Positions 11,377 to 23,712 of a DNA stretch of 64,000 nt are shown one piece after another. Numbering within the stretch: the stretch's first letter is position 1; every line of letters begins with the position of its first letter. The stretch lies in the NCBI GenBank assembly GCA_038277395.1, contig CM076189.1, positions 109,066,356-109,130,355 of the forward strand, written 5' to 3'. This DNA is from Dryocosmus kuriphilus. Lineage: Eukaryota > Arthropoda > Insecta > Hymenoptera > Cynipidae. The position numbers and the translations under genes were made by a program. The notes below the pieces were generated by a model. That model worked only from the letters and a program-made list of their open reading frames with translations, did not search any database and had not been told where the DNA came from.

Positions 11377-11519
11377 CTAAAAAGTTAAGAAAAGCCATTA
11401 TTTATTTCAATAGGTAAGGGTAACGTTGATGGTATACATTTTTTTTGGATATAACGCTAGTGTTCCTTTACTGATACTTTTGATTTCGATTCGCCCATTT
11501 TGTTCGTAGTCATTCGCGG

Positions 11520-13820
11520 CTCAAAATTCTTGAAACACTAATAAAATCCCATAAACGTTCAAGATATCTTAATAGTCATTCTAAATACATAAACACCCTT
11601 AAGACTCTTAAAATCCTTTAAAAAACATGAATTCCTTAAAATCTACTAAGGTCATTCAAATTGTTTTAGGATTTTAGGGATATTTTTCAGGGATTTAAAG
11701 CCCAGAAAACCATCCATAAAAGCCTAAAACAATTCAAATACCTTGCATCCTCTAACTACCTTAAATCCCATAAAATACACTATGCCCTTAAAATCCTTCC
11801 AATTCCTTAAAATACATTAACCTCTTTAAGCTTTAAAATACTTGAAAAACATTAAACATACATAAATGGCTTAAACATCTTTAACCCTTTGAACCCTAAA
11901 TTTTTCTAAATCCCTAAACTTATCAAATTCCTTAAAAATCTCTTTAAATACCTTAAATCCCTAAACATACATGAATCACTTAAGATCATCTTAAACGCCT
12001 AAAATTCCCGAAAATCTCTTAAAATCCTGTAACTCCTCTAAATATATTTAAAGAACTTTGAGCTTCTTAAAGATCTTACAACATTTAACATTAACTAAAT
12101 TCCTTAAATCGTTTAAAATCATTTAATCCCTTAAAACGTTAGACACGCGAAGTCCCTTAAAATCTCCTAAAATATTCCAAATCCCTTAAAAGAGGTAAAA
12201 CAATTTTTATAACAATACCGTAAAGCCCCTTAAACTTCTCAAAATACCGTAAATCCTTTAAAATACGTTATACGCCCTTAAAAAACCACTAAAATCTCTT
12301 AAAATCCTTAAAATCACTCAAAAACTTTGAAATCCCTTAAACGCTTCACTTAAATTTTTTCAGTTTGTGACCCTGATTTAATTCTTGAAGCTACCGCTTT
12401 GAGTTTGCTACAAGAGTGGATCAGTTAAAAACCCTTACAACGAATTAAAGTTCCCAAAAACATTGAAATAAATTTAAAAGCTTCAAATCTATCAAACATA
12501 TAAAGTCTCTTATAACCCCTTAATGTCCTTTGAATCCTTTAAATCTCTTAAAGCATTTAAAACGTCTAAATAGTCTAAAGAGCTATAAAACACCTTCAAC
12601 TCCTAAAAATGCTCCTGAGCCACTAAAATCCTTTCAACCGATTAAATCTTAAAGCCATTCAAATCCCCTCAATACCTTAAAATACACTAATCACATAAAA
12701 CTGTTTAAAGCACATACAATTCTTTAAAATAATAAAAATTATTTAAAAACTTTAAAATTCAAAAAAATCCTCAACAATTTAAAACTCTTAAATCCCTTTG
12801 ACACCTTTAACTGTTCAAATCCCTCAGAATGATTCGAAATCTAAAAATCTTAAAGTTCTATAAATCTCCTAGAATCGCTTAAATTATTTAAAATTCTTTA
12901 AAACTCTGAAAACTACTTAAGTCTGTTCAAATTATTTAAGACATATCACTTGAAGTTTCTTATAACCGTAAAAAAACACCTTTGTAATCCCATAAAATAC
13001 TTAAAGTACGTTAAAAACCTTGAAAGCCATAAAAAACACTTGAAACTCTTAAAATATGTTAAAACGCTTAAAGTTTCTTAAAATTACTTCAATTACTTAA
13101 ATGCCTTAGGTACTTTAAAATCTTAAAACACTTAAAAGCCTTAAAATACTTAAAATCCCTGAGAGCTTCGAAGCACGTACACGCAACTCCTAAACTCTCT
13201 TATATTATTTTGACCTCTTAAAATCCCTTCAAATATCTTAAAGTATCTTAAAGCTTTGAAATCCTTTCAAATTATTTAATCCAATTAAACTTCTTTTATC
13301 TATTAAAATAACCTAACCATTAATACTTTTAAAACCCCCGAACATAATAAATATCCTTAAACTCATTAAACTTAATAAAACACTTAAAACACTTTAAACT
13401 CTTTAAACCCTTCAAATCCGTTGAATAGAGTAAACTACTTTAACTTCTTTAATCCCTTAGAATTACTAAGCCCTTAAAACCTCTTGAATCCATTAAAATC
13501 TCATAAACACTTGCAAACTCATTAAGACTACAAAAATAACTGAATCACTTTAAACCCTTAAAGCACTGTAAGATCCTTTAAAACCATAAAAAAATCCTCA
13601 GGTTCTTTATGTAACTTAAGTCCCTTTACACTCTTAGAATCTTTTCAAATCTCATAAATCTTTTAAAAAGCTTAAAACCCTTAAAATCTCTAAATCCTTT
13701 AAAAAAGGTATAACTCTTGAAATCCCTAAATACCTTGAAGCTCTTAAAGCAATTTTAAGCCCTTAAAGACTTCCAAAGCCCTGAAAATCTCGTAAGGTAC
13801 CTTAAATCTCATAACCGTAT
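11520..13820. repeat. degenerate CTTAAAATCC satellite, ~2.3 kb
   Basis: Continuous, highly diverged 10-14-bp units (consensus roughly ccttaaaatc, by eye) with no fixed period and no ORF. A non-repeat block with aagctaccgctttgagttt at about 12390 recurs at about 14005, just beyond the array, suggesting that array growth or duplication split a local sequence. Confidence 0.75.
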
Positions 13821-14899
13821 GTCATGAACAATAAAATTAAAGAATATTCATAACGATTCTTGAGAAATTTACGGAATTTAAGGGAATTCACGTAAATTAG
13901 ACGAATAGGGAAATCAGCGGAAATTTAAAAGGAAATATATTTTTATTCTTCCGCGTTTGAACATTTCATAATTTAGGAGGATTTGAATTTAGATTTAATT
14001 TTTAAAGCTACTGCCTTGAGTTTGCTACAATTTTGAAATTTTAAATTACGACATTTTGTGATAAAGCGTCAAAAATTTAATGATATTTTTTAAATTATTT
14101 TTTCTGTGCACCATGGAAAATTCCGACGATTACTTTGAGGAATGAATAATTTAAGCCATTAAGTAAACATGTTTCAGAACATAGGTATGTAATATTTGTA
14201 ACAAATAATAGTTATAATAACATTTACACTTACATTCAAAGTGAGCGAAACAGGCAAATGTAAAAAATATAATATTAGTTAACATCTCCATTTTTTACAA
14301 CGGATACGTTCATAAATTGATGAAAACTAATTTTTTGTTTGAGTGCGCGTCTCGATAAACGGCTGCTGCATATACTCTCGTTTCTTATTATTATTTGATA
14401 ATGTCGCCTTATTTGCACCCTAAAAATATTGTCACGTATGAATATATTTGCTCTCAGATTTGGAACATTTTCGTATTTGCTAGATTAATTGAACGCAACC
14501 TTCAGAAAATCAGAATTATTGAAGTTTACAATGTTTGCTAAACATTACATGATACATTCAGTAAGAGATAAGTTATATTATTTGCCGTATCTTTTAAGTT
14601 TCGGTTTTATGTATAAAAATTCATTTAATAAAATCGAAAAATTTGTTTAAAACAACTTATTTTAAGTTCTCAATTCTTTGAAATCCAGCTGAATTTCATA
14701 GGCCTTTTATCTAGTTAAGTTAAAGACATTTATTCGTAATAAGTAAACAAAAAAAAATTTTTGTTTATTTTTATAGTTTTTTGAACGAACGAAAAAGACT
14801 TTTAGTAATTAGAAAATGGAAAAGTCTCCAAAACTTTTACAAAATTTTCTAAAGTGATAAGTATTAATTAATATAATTAATGTGTTTCTCTTTATTTAT

Positions 14900-14961
<62 letters not shown>

Positions 14962-15330
14962 TTCTAATTTGGTAACCTAAATACATTTGAATAAATTAAG
15001 CAATTCATAGTTTTGTAAGGTTTATCTTTTTGAGACTGTCAAATTTAATCCTACTAATTGAAAAAGAACCTCAAATTTTTCTTTAAAGTTTTAGTATTTT
15101 TTAGAATAAATTTAGGAATAATTTAGATAATATAAACTTAAAAGATTTAAAAAATTGTCCTACGTTTCCTATTTTGTGTTAAAGAAACAATAATCGAAAT
15201 AACTAAATAAACATTTTTTTTATTTTTAAAGTTCTTTAGAAGAAATATACGATTTACAAAAATTAAAAAATTTAGAAACTTAACAATTATAAAAAAATTT
15301 CTTCAGTTTCTTATCTAGATATCTTGAAAT
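13821..15330. other. no gene; contains (TA)n at 14903-14957
   Basis: AT-rich sequence with a 55-bp (TA)n microsatellite. No ORF with recognisable content and no long inverted repeat noted. Confidence 0.5.
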
Positions 15331-16450
15331 ACTGCAATCTTTTACTTCCCTTGAGATTTTTCAAAATAAGTTAAAGTAACATAAAATTCTTTAAAATTCC
15401 TAAAAGTCCGTTGAAAAAACGTGAAATCTTTGGAAATAATTAACAATGTCTTCAAATTCTTTATAATCTTGTAAAATAACATAAAACCTTTATAATAATT
15501 TAAAATTACTTGAACGTCCTTACAATATTTTATCATGCCTTAAAATCTTTGAAAAATACCCAAAAATAGCACGAGATCTTTCGAAACCCTTTAAAGTTTC
15601 TACGAAATCCTTTGAAATTCTCTAAATCACTTGAAATGCTGTAAAATATTTTGTAGTACCTTAAATTCTGTTCAAAATTGCACAAAATCATTTTAGATCA
15701 CTTTAAATAATTTAATCGACCTTAAAATTCCTTGCAATCCCTCGAAGTATCTTAAAGTCATTTTAATTCATTTTGAAATACTTTCAAATTTTTAAAAGCC
15801 ATTTGAAATTGGTTAGAGTACTTTGAATTTTTTTTTAAGCCACTAAAAATTCTTCAAAATAATGTAAAATAATTTACTCTGAACTAATTAAAAAAATGTG
15901 TAATTCCTTAAAGTCTCTTAAAAATTCAAAGAAATCACTTAAAGCCTCTTAAAATCGTTCAATATTCTTTGGATAGCCCTTAGAAATTCCCAAAAAAAAT
16001 TAAAATGACTTGAAATCTCCAGGAAATACAAAAAATACTTTAAATTCCTTTCAAATTCTTTAAAATTACGTAAAATGATTTTATATCACTTGAACTTTTT
16101 ACAAATCCCTTTAAAGTTTTTCAAAACTCTTCAAAGTGTCTTTAGATATTTTAACATTCGTTGAAATTCCTTGAACTTAGTTAAAATTTCTTAAAGTCCT
16201 TTGCAAATTTTAAAAATGTTTCGAAATCTGTTGATCTTTTGAAATAATTTAAAGTTATATAAAATGCTTCAAAATCCCTTGAAATTCTTTCAAATCACTT
16301 AAAATAGTTTAAAACAATTTCAAAATTTTAAAAACAATTTGATATCTATTAAAACACTTAAGATTATTTTCAAAGACGCATCAAATTCTTTAAAATCAAT
16401 TTAAATCTCCGCAAGTCTCTCGATACTTGTAAAAATCTTTTAGAATCTAT
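15330..16450. repeat. second degenerate TTTGAAATCC-type array
   Basis: A diverged short-unit array of the type cctttgaaattctttaaaat, related in style to the 11.5-13.8 kb array. Traces persist to about 17300. The 64-codon minus-strand ORF within it is repeat-derived. Confidence 0.65.
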
Positions 16451-17440
16451 TAAGAAACCTATTATATTGTAATTGTTGTATTGGAAATAATGAGAAATAA
16501 GAAATGGTCTAGTAATAGTTTAATATTCATTATTGTTATAAGGTACTTGGTTACATTTAGAATATCAAATTTAAAATTCCCGCCGAAATATGGAAATTGT
16601 CAATAGGATTGGCGGCAAATTTCCAATGAGTTGTGCTTCTCCAAGTAACAAAATGCGTCCCTATTGCTTCCTGATGTCTTTATATATTCAGACTCGGTCA
16701 GGTTGATTCAGGATTTCAGCAACTTACCTATTATAAGAATGAAATAGGCATAATTAATTTTAGGACTTAAAATAGCCTAAGACTAAATCTTTTAGAAATT
16801 CGTGCAACTTTCAGAGTTTCAAAAATCAACTTTAAATTCACACTTAATACAAATAAAAACTATTAAATCATTGATAATCTAACTTTGCAACCTTGTGACT
16901 TGCAATAAATTGTTAGCGTCATACATAAAATCTCTTAGATCTGTAAAAATATTAAAACCTTGAAAATACCCGGAAATTCATGCAGGCAGTTCGGAATCTT
17001 ATAAAGCAAATGAAAATCTTGAAGATTAACATTTTTTCGTGAATTTGTACCTATAGTTGTTAGAAAAATCCTTCGTAACGTTCTGAAGTCCTTGGAAATA
17101 TACGGGAATCTTTGAAATCTTTCAAAAGCCTTGCAAATATTTTTAAATCTTATGAAATTCCTTGAAATCCATGCAAGGAAATAAAAGTCACCAGAGATCT
17201 CTTAAAATTCCTTAAAATTAGAGGAATTATTTGAAAATGTGTAGACAACTCTTCAGAATAGCAGCAAATTATTAAAGTCCCTTAAACCTTCAAAATACTA
17301 AAAATAATCGGAAATTCATGGAAACAGAAATTACTTTTAAAAAAAATAGAAATCGTGAAGATCAACATAACGGCGTCTTTTTTCCTTCTGGTCCTGTTGC
17401 AAACCATCCATATAATGCACGTGAAACGCGGATGGTCCAT
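16451..17440. other. no gene seen
   Basis: Mixture of unique AT-rich sequence (16470-16900) and sparse satellite-like units. No coding signal. Confidence 0.4.
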
Positions 17441-17469
17441 CATATGGTACCTACATATGACTTGTTGAG

Positions 17470-17626
17470 TTGCTTCTCTGGCAGATCATGTTTAATCAAA
17501 ATTCAACTAGAGAAAATGCCTCGTGGGACTATCACGTGAATGTGGTTGCCTGGAGATAAATGGGGCTCGAATCTATAATGATGCACGGCGGGAACGTATT
17601 CGTGAATTATTTTTGGTCGGAATATC
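17470..17626 (-). pseudogene. unrecognised conserved coding fragment, copy 2
   Basis: Minus-strand relic homologous to 9437-9571: KIIHEYVPAVHHYRFEPHL then NHIHVIVPRGIF, a stop, and IKHDLPEKQLNKSY. It shares with copy 1 the spacing between YVPA, the aromatic-EP and NHI blocks and the DLxEK block. It lies about 8 kb from copy 1 in the same orientation. The in-frame TGA and the lack of flanking splice sites mark it as dead. Confidence 0.5.
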
Positions 17627-17897
17627 TATTATTACCAATAATTATAACATTTAGGTTGATCAATTGCGTAAACTAGCATACGAGTGATTTCCTGACGCTT
17701 TATTTCACTTTTGTAACATATGCATTACGCATACTATATTAGGTGAGTGACTGATCCCTGAAACCCTGATCTCTTTAAGTGACTGACCTTGCATTTGTGT
17801 TATTGATGTGAGCTATCCATGTCATCGCCTGCTCTGAGCTTGTGTTAGCCTTGGCGGCTACTGTTGAGACTTTAGTTAACATAATACTACATCTGCA

Positions 17898-18638
17898 TTG
17901 ACTGCGATCATATTGGACAGGATTTGTAGCCAGCGTAATTCAAAAATAATTGTACATGCTTCTTTCTGTCAGTGTGGACATTTTTATCACTCTGGATGTC
18001 TAAAGCTTGCAATCAGTTCACCTACTGGAAAAAAACATGTTGTGGATTCGAAGCACCTAAAGGATCTTTCTCCCCCAATCCACTTCCAGGAACTACAATT
18101 GAAGATGTCACCAAGATTACGCAGGAAAATTACACGAACTCTAAAAAAGTCAAAGATTTGTCTCCTCTAAACTAGAATTAGTTCACACTGAAATCAGCCA
18201 GGTCTCGTCTAAGTTGGAGTGTTATTCTGGAAAATCAAATGCATGAGATTCAACAAATCTTTGATATCAAAACTTGAGATTGACAAAGTTGCAATGTAAA
18301 GCTCGATCTCTTCTCAATATACAGCTGAAATCACAGATAGGATTTCTCGCGAAACTAACTTTATTCTGTTTGGTTGTCCGGAATCACCTCCTACAAGTAG
18401 GAAAAGTCCTTTTGGATTCCTGCAATAGATTTGGATAAAGTTAATAATTAACTGATTTATATTTTTTAGTACGCATGCTTCAAATGACGTTAAGATCAAT
18501 AGAATTGGTGTGAACATAGAGAGCTCTCGACAACCCCGCCCTATCCGAATCAGTTTCACCAACGAAGTCAGGCCACATGGCCCATGATGAGCCCCCAGTT
18601 TGGAGGTACCTGGGGAATTCAAGACTGTTGATTGATCA
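17898..18638 (+). pseudogene. LINE ORF1 remnant with PHD-like zinc finger
   Basis: 17898-18030 encodes FCQCGHFYHSGCLKLA (a C-x-C...H..C zinc-finger pattern). The frame shifts in an A-run at about 18033 and continues as CCGFEAPKGSF and ITQENYTNSKKV to a stop at 18173-18175. Further weak ORF1-like strands run to about 18590 (ILFGCPESPP, RPIRISFTNEVRPHGP). PHD-type fingers in ORF1 are known in several CR1/jockey-group LINEs. Dead: multiple stops. Confidence 0.55.
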
Positions 18639-18715
18639 TATACAGAGTGGCACAAATGTACGGCAACCCCTGTATAACTCATCAGGAATGCATTTTTTTG
18701 GAAAAATATTAACTA

Positions 18716-19982
18716 CAGTCTGTTCCACAAAACAAGGTACGCGGTTTCTCGAAAATTTTCAAAGATTTTTTTTCCTTTCTTTTTTGGCCTGACTGTATGT
18801 TTGAAGGGCTTAGGCAGAACCGCTGATTCGCTTCACTCTCGTTCGAAGTGTCAAACTTTGCACAAGATTGGGCAATGAGTGCTCTATACGCTAAAAGTTT
18901 TGAGGCTGTGTTTTTGCCCACCAACAAACACGGACCACATCTTTCGAACTCAGCCGTAGCTAAAGTGCTTGGAAAGTCTATGCACTTCGCGAAACCGTGG
19001 GTGGAGCTTCATAGGGACTCAAAATGAGTCAAAGATCTGCCAGGAAGAGGAGAAATGCGAGCAACGTCGAGTAAGGAGGATAAGGCGATCATCGCAATGT
19101 TCAAGCGCAACTCAGCTCTGCCGCTGCGCGAAGCCAAAGCTAAGCTAGCGGCGAAGGGACTAGAGGTTAGTATAAACTTCATAAGATGCAGATTAGCTAA
19201 GGCAAAAGTGCAGTACCGTAGGATGAGGCAGAAGCCCCTGATCTCAGAGGTTCACATGCAAAAACGCTTGGCATGGGCTACGGAAAATAATGATCGCGAT
19301 TGGTAAAACGTAATTTTTTCCGACGAAACGTCCATTTGGGCATAGGTTCCCATAAAACGTGCCTGGTCAGGCTGTGGTGAGCGGTTCCTACAGCGACCTG
19401 CTAAACCCCCCATAAATGTCCATGTTTGGGAATGCTTCTGACAGCGCGGTTTTGGCTGGTTAGAGCTTTTTACTCAGAACCTGAACGCTCAAAGAATGGT
19501 CAAAATCTACAAACCTGGTCTTCTGCAGTCTGCAGGAAATATGTTTGTAGCTCACAATGAGGTTTGGATCCTTCAAGAGGACAACGACCCTAAACATCGC
19601 AGTCGCCTTTGCACGAGCTGGAAAGAGGAAAATGGCGCGGTGACCTTGTACTGTCCTTCACAATCTCCGAATGCAAATCAAATTGAAAATGTGTGGAGTT
19701 TCGTTAAGAAAACTCTTGCAGAAAGGCGTGTATTCACCCTCAAGCAGCTCTCTCGACGAATTAGAGATATATGGCGCTCTCTATCTTTAGAGTATGCCGA
19801 AAAACTACTCGTTAGCATGCCTAGAAGCTGCCAGGCCATTATCCATTATAACGGCGATTGGAGGATTTATTAAGTGGAGTTCGCCCTAATTTTTAAAGCG
19901 TTTTTTCATGGGAAAAAAGGAAAATGAAGTTTACTTTGAATCTTTTCGAGAAAACGCGTACCTTTTCTTGTGAAGCGGACTG
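18716..19982 (+). mobile_element. Tc1-like transposon, 1267 bp, TA target duplication
   Basis: Perfectly placed in the left arm of the foldback. Left end is TA then CAGTCtGttcCACAA (from 18716), and the right end inverted reads CAGTCcGcttCACAA (to 19982) followed by TA (19983-19984). Both terminal repeats continue with aaggtacgcg. The arm sequence without the insert matches the intact right arm across the junction, which independently confirms the boundaries. Confidence 0.93.
18875..19873 (+). pseudogene. Tc1-family transposase, DD34E, four stop codons
   Basis: 332 codons in one uninterrupted frame from ATG 18875 to TAA 19873, close to the usual Tc1 transposase length, with no indel. An N-terminal helix-turn-helix region (HLSNSAVAKVLGKS) is followed by a GRG/basic linker. 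The catalytic triad is visible: Asp in FSDETS, Asp in LQEDNDPKH and Glu in SPNANQIENVW, the last two separated by 34 residues. In-frame stops lie at 19025-19027, 19304-19306, 19343-19345 and 19439-19441. Only point nonsense changes have accumulated, so it is inactive but not very old. Confidence 0.93.
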
Positions 19983-20844
19983 TACAATAGTTTTAGGATA
20001 TTTCCCTGGCTATTCAGTGGCGACCTCAGTTTGACCTTGACTATGATCTTGAAGGTCATATCAAGGAGAAATCAGTTTTTAAAATGGGAATCCCCACTTT
20101 TTGTTGCGGATTTGAAAAGAGCAGGAAATTTTACGATAAAGTATGACCTTTATGACCGTGTCCTTGACCATGATTTTCGAGGTCATTTCAGGGTCGAACT
20201 TGTTTTCTCAAAGGGGAACTTCCTTCAATTTTTTAAATGGGAAGCCCCATTTTTTATTGCGGATTTGTAAAAAGCAGGAACTCTTACGTTTAAGTATGAC
20301 CTTGACCATGACTTTCAAGGTCATCGCGAGGTCAAACCTATTTTTTTAAATGGGAACCTCTATTTTTCATTGTGGGTGCGGAAAGAGCAGGAAATTTTAT
20401 CTTTAAGTTTGACCCTGACCATGAATTTCAAGGTCTTTCTAAGGTCACATTTATTTTTTCTAATGGGAACCCCCATTTTTTATAGCGGATTTGAAAAGAG
20501 CAGGAAATTTTACGGACAAGTGTGACTTTATCTATGATCATGCTCTTGGCCTTGAACCAAGCTTTCAAGGTAATTTTAAAAAGATTTTTTCAAGAATTTT
20601 GAAAAAATACAGCCACTGTAAAGCCAGCCAGGTTCTCTGATCTGAATACACTTGCCTTTTTTCTTTTTGGCTGCATAAAAAAAAAGCGTTCGTTACTAAG
20701 CCACAAGATTTAAGAGATCTAAGACAAAAAATAGTCAGTGCTTGCACTGATATTACACCTGATATGATAAGGGGTGCGATAGAAAATTTTTTGTCCGTCT
20801 AGGAATCTGGGAGTATTATGGTGGAAAATATTTTGAAAACAAGT

Positions 20845-21155
20845 TGTAAGCCTTGCCTTAACTGGCCGGGATCGTTAGCCTTGCCTTAACTGGACGGATC
20901 ATCTCCTCTCCTTAACTGACTGGGATATTTAGCCTTGCATTAATTGGACGGACCAACTCTTTGCCTTATCTGAACGGGATCGTTAGCCTTGCCTTAACTG
21001 GATAGACCATCTCCTTGCCTTAACTGACTGGGAACGTCAGCCTTGCCTTAGTGGATGGACCATCTCCTTGCCTTAGCTGACTGGGATCGTTAGCCTTGCC
21101 TTAATTGGCCAGGAACGTTAGCCTTGCCTTAACTGACTGGAATCGCTAGGATGTA
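20845..21155. repeat. ~28/56-bp minisatellite in the foldback centre
   Basis: About eleven units of ttagccttgccttaactgg followed alternately by (c)gggatcg and acggaccatctcc, so a 56-bp dimer made of two similar halves. It occupies the loop between the inverted arms. Confidence 0.75.
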
Positions 21156-21799
21156 CCCTACAGTGACTGTAGTTTTTCAAAAATCTTGAAAAGATCTTTC
21201 TAAAATGAGTTTCAAAGCCTGATTCGAGGCCAAGAGCACGATCATGGATAAAGCCAAACTTGAAGGTAAAACTTCCTGCTCTTTCCGAATCCGCAATGAA
21301 AAATGGGGTTTTTCATTTGAAAAGACATGTGTGACCTTGAGTGACCGTGAAGGTAATGGTCAAGGTTAAACTAGACGACAAAATTTTCTGCTCTTTCTAC
21401 ATCCACAATGAAAAATAGGGTTTCCCATTTGCAAAAACAAGTTTGCCCTTGAAGTGACCTTAAAGGTCATGTTCAAGGACATGGTCGAAGTCATACTTGA
21501 AAGTAAAATTTCCTGCTCTTTCCAAATCCGCAATAAAAAATGGGGCTTCCCAATTAAAAAATTGATGTTGACTTTGATATGACCTTCAGGATCATGGTCT
21601 GGGTCAAACTGACGTCGCCATTTAATAGCAAGGGAAAAATCCTAAAACTCTTGTATTTAATATTTTGAAAAGAATGCATTCCCGATGAGTTATTCAGGAG
21701 TTTCCATACGTTTGTTTCCACCCTGTATAGTAATCTCCAAATTCAAAGCAACTTAGGTTAATTTCTGGTGAGGATGATAAGACTTTCAATTGCCCGCAA

Positions 21800-23325
21800 A
21801 TTACCAATCTCGACTTATTGAACGCGATAATTATTTATTACCAAAATGTCAGAGGCCTTAACTCTAAAACCCACTTGTTAATTTCGAAGCCGGAACTGAT
21901 TGAATTTAACTTAATTGTTTTTACAGAAATCTGTCTCAAAGGTAATGCTATTAATATAGAACTCTTCGAACTGGATGTATTCAATGTTTATTAAAGTGAC
22001 TGAGTTGACAGAAGAGGTTAATGATGTTGCGTTCAAAATAAATTATCATAACTCAACGTTAATTTTGGTTGCCACTTATACGCCGCTTACCATATCTGCG
22101 AATGAACTTCAAAATTTCTTTAATGCCTTTTCGACCTCATCTGTCATCTGAGCAGCAAAATTATGATTATATGGGACTTTAATGTACCCAATTTAATAAA
22201 CTTCATCAGTGACTGTATGACTGATACTAAATCTTCCATTCTGCACTGTTTTCTGGACTTCCACCATTTAAAAGAATATACTGATAACAACTTTAATGGA
22301 CGTTATTTAGACCTACGCATTTCGTCGTTCCCATGTGTAGTATTGACTAATGTGTTTCCAATTCTGCCTCTCGATGAGCATCAACATTTGTTATTATAAT
22401 TTGAACCTCCAATACCATGCTTACCTTTAAATAATAAATTCGGTTTTATTCTGTCTGCAAAAAGATACATTAAAAAATTGTGGCTTTCAGAACCTTAAAA
22501 CTCGCTTAAGGGCCATAAATTCGTCATTATTGTATTGACATCATAATTTTAGTGCAGCTTTTGAACAATTTTATTGCATACTATATAACATACTAGATGA
22601 GTTAGTCCGCATGACTTTAAGCAATGTAATGAAATTTAAATACCCTCAATGGTATAGTAAAGAAATTATAAGTAAAATAAAATGTAACGAAGAAGCTCGA
22701 GCTGAGCATAAGAGAACAGGGAGTACCTTTCTTTCGGAAAATTTCATACAGTTAAGGAAAAAATTCGTAATTGACTCTGGGAGGGCCTATGCTAATTACC
22801 GAAATAGTTTTGAAAGGGATATATATAATTCCTCTTCAAATATTTAGTCTCATATGAATAATCTTTAAAAGAAGTCTGTAGAATACCCGGAATTAATAAT
22901 TTGGGAAGGAAGAGGGCTCAATAAGCCCCAGTAAGTAGTTGACTCATTTGCTAATTCGTTTGCTATGGTTTATAAGCCTAGCTTGGGTAAACCAGCAGAA
23001 ATCTTAGGAAATCCTTAAAAGTTAATGGTTGATGCATTTAGGATCTTAAACGATGAAGTATTAAATAGGTTAAAATCGATGAAAAATAAATTTACTTCTG
23101 GATCTCATGGAATACCCAGTTGTACGCTTAAAGGCCGTCCTGACGAGTTAGTGGAATCACTTTGCTTTATATTTTATCTCTCTCTTTTCATTTTTGTATT
23201 CCCTGTCATTTGAAACTTCTCTATAACTTTCCCAGTATTAAAGAAATGTGATAAATCAAATATCGCAAACTACCGCACAATTGAAGTCGTTGGTAATTTC
23301 TCCAAAGTTCTGGAAAAAATTTTAA
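21800..23325 (+). pseudogene. LINE ORF2: APE endonuclease and start of RT
   Basis: Endonuclease strands run from about 21815 (IIIYYQNVRGLNSKTHLL, FNLIVFTEICLKG) to IIWDFNVPNLI (22166; usual GDFN is DFN after Trp), NGRYLDLRIS and LPLDEHQHLL (to 22399). The linker at 22611-22847 has YPQWYSKEIISKIK, and the RT N-terminus follows from 23025 (LKSMKNKFTSGSHGIPS, then NIANYRTIEVVGNFSKVLEK). Frames change at least five times. The palm with the catalytic Asp residues is absent because the element ends at about 23330. Motifs fit the jockey/CR1 group. Confidence 0.8.
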
Positions 23326-23334
23326 TTGAATTTT

Positions 23335-23625
23335 GCGACTACAACGCGTTCTGGCCGTTGCAGAAATACCAGAATGCATTCTGGCTGTTCTGAAAACGGT
23401 CAGTGAGCAAAATAAATGACCAGAACGCGTTCTGGCACCTTTAAAGTTGCGCGCAACGCGTTCTGGCCTTTTTCAATATGCCAGAACGCATGCCGGCCTT
23501 TTTCAAAACGACCAGAGTCCGATCTGGTCTTGTCCTTCTTATAGAAGCTACTTAAATTGTCATTTGCAGTCATTAAGCTGTATGACGCATGCTTATTGTC
23601 GTTGTGTACGTTGCTGACACGTAAC
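23335..23625 (+). repeat. left terminal inverted repeat with CCAGAACGCGTTCTGG palindromes
   Basis: Matches 31745-32056 in reverse. Several full or near copies of ccagaacgcgttctgg occur (about 23348, 23372, 23423, 23454 and 23481), far more GC- and CpG-rich than the surroundings. They are candidate transposase-binding iterons (inference). Confidence 0.75.
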
Positions 23626-23712
23626 TGCAACGACACACTCCTCAGTTCAAAACGAGCAGCCGCGAAGTTGGCATTACAAGTTTTTTTGGAGTGAACAGAT
23701 TTTAAATAAAAA

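Larger units (their letters stand above)
18639..21729. mobile_element. foldback element with tandem-repeat arms
   Basis: Ends read tatacagagtgg (18639) and, inverted, tatacagggtgg (21729) at a TA target. Left arm: 18639-18715 plus 19985-20615, interrupted by Tc1. Right arm: about 21163-21729. The arms hold about 125-bp tandem units (aatgggaa.cccca.ttttt..gcggatttg.aa.agagcaggaa.ttttac..gaccttgacc.tga). The left arm has one more unit than the right. Between the arms is a minisatellite (20845-21155). There is no transposase, so it is non-autonomous; TA targeting suggests Tc1/mariner mobilisation (inference). Confidence 0.8.
17640..23330 (+). mobile_element. jockey/CR1-like LINE, split by nested insertions
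   Basis: One LINE read in two parts: 5' UTR and ORF1 at 17640-18638, and endonuclease/RT at 21730-23330. A 3.1-kb foldback element at 18639-21729 separates them and is flanked by TA. The LINE is 3'-truncated at about 23330, where the CCAGAACGCG repeats of the next transposon start. All coding parts carry frameshifts and stops. Confidence 0.75.
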
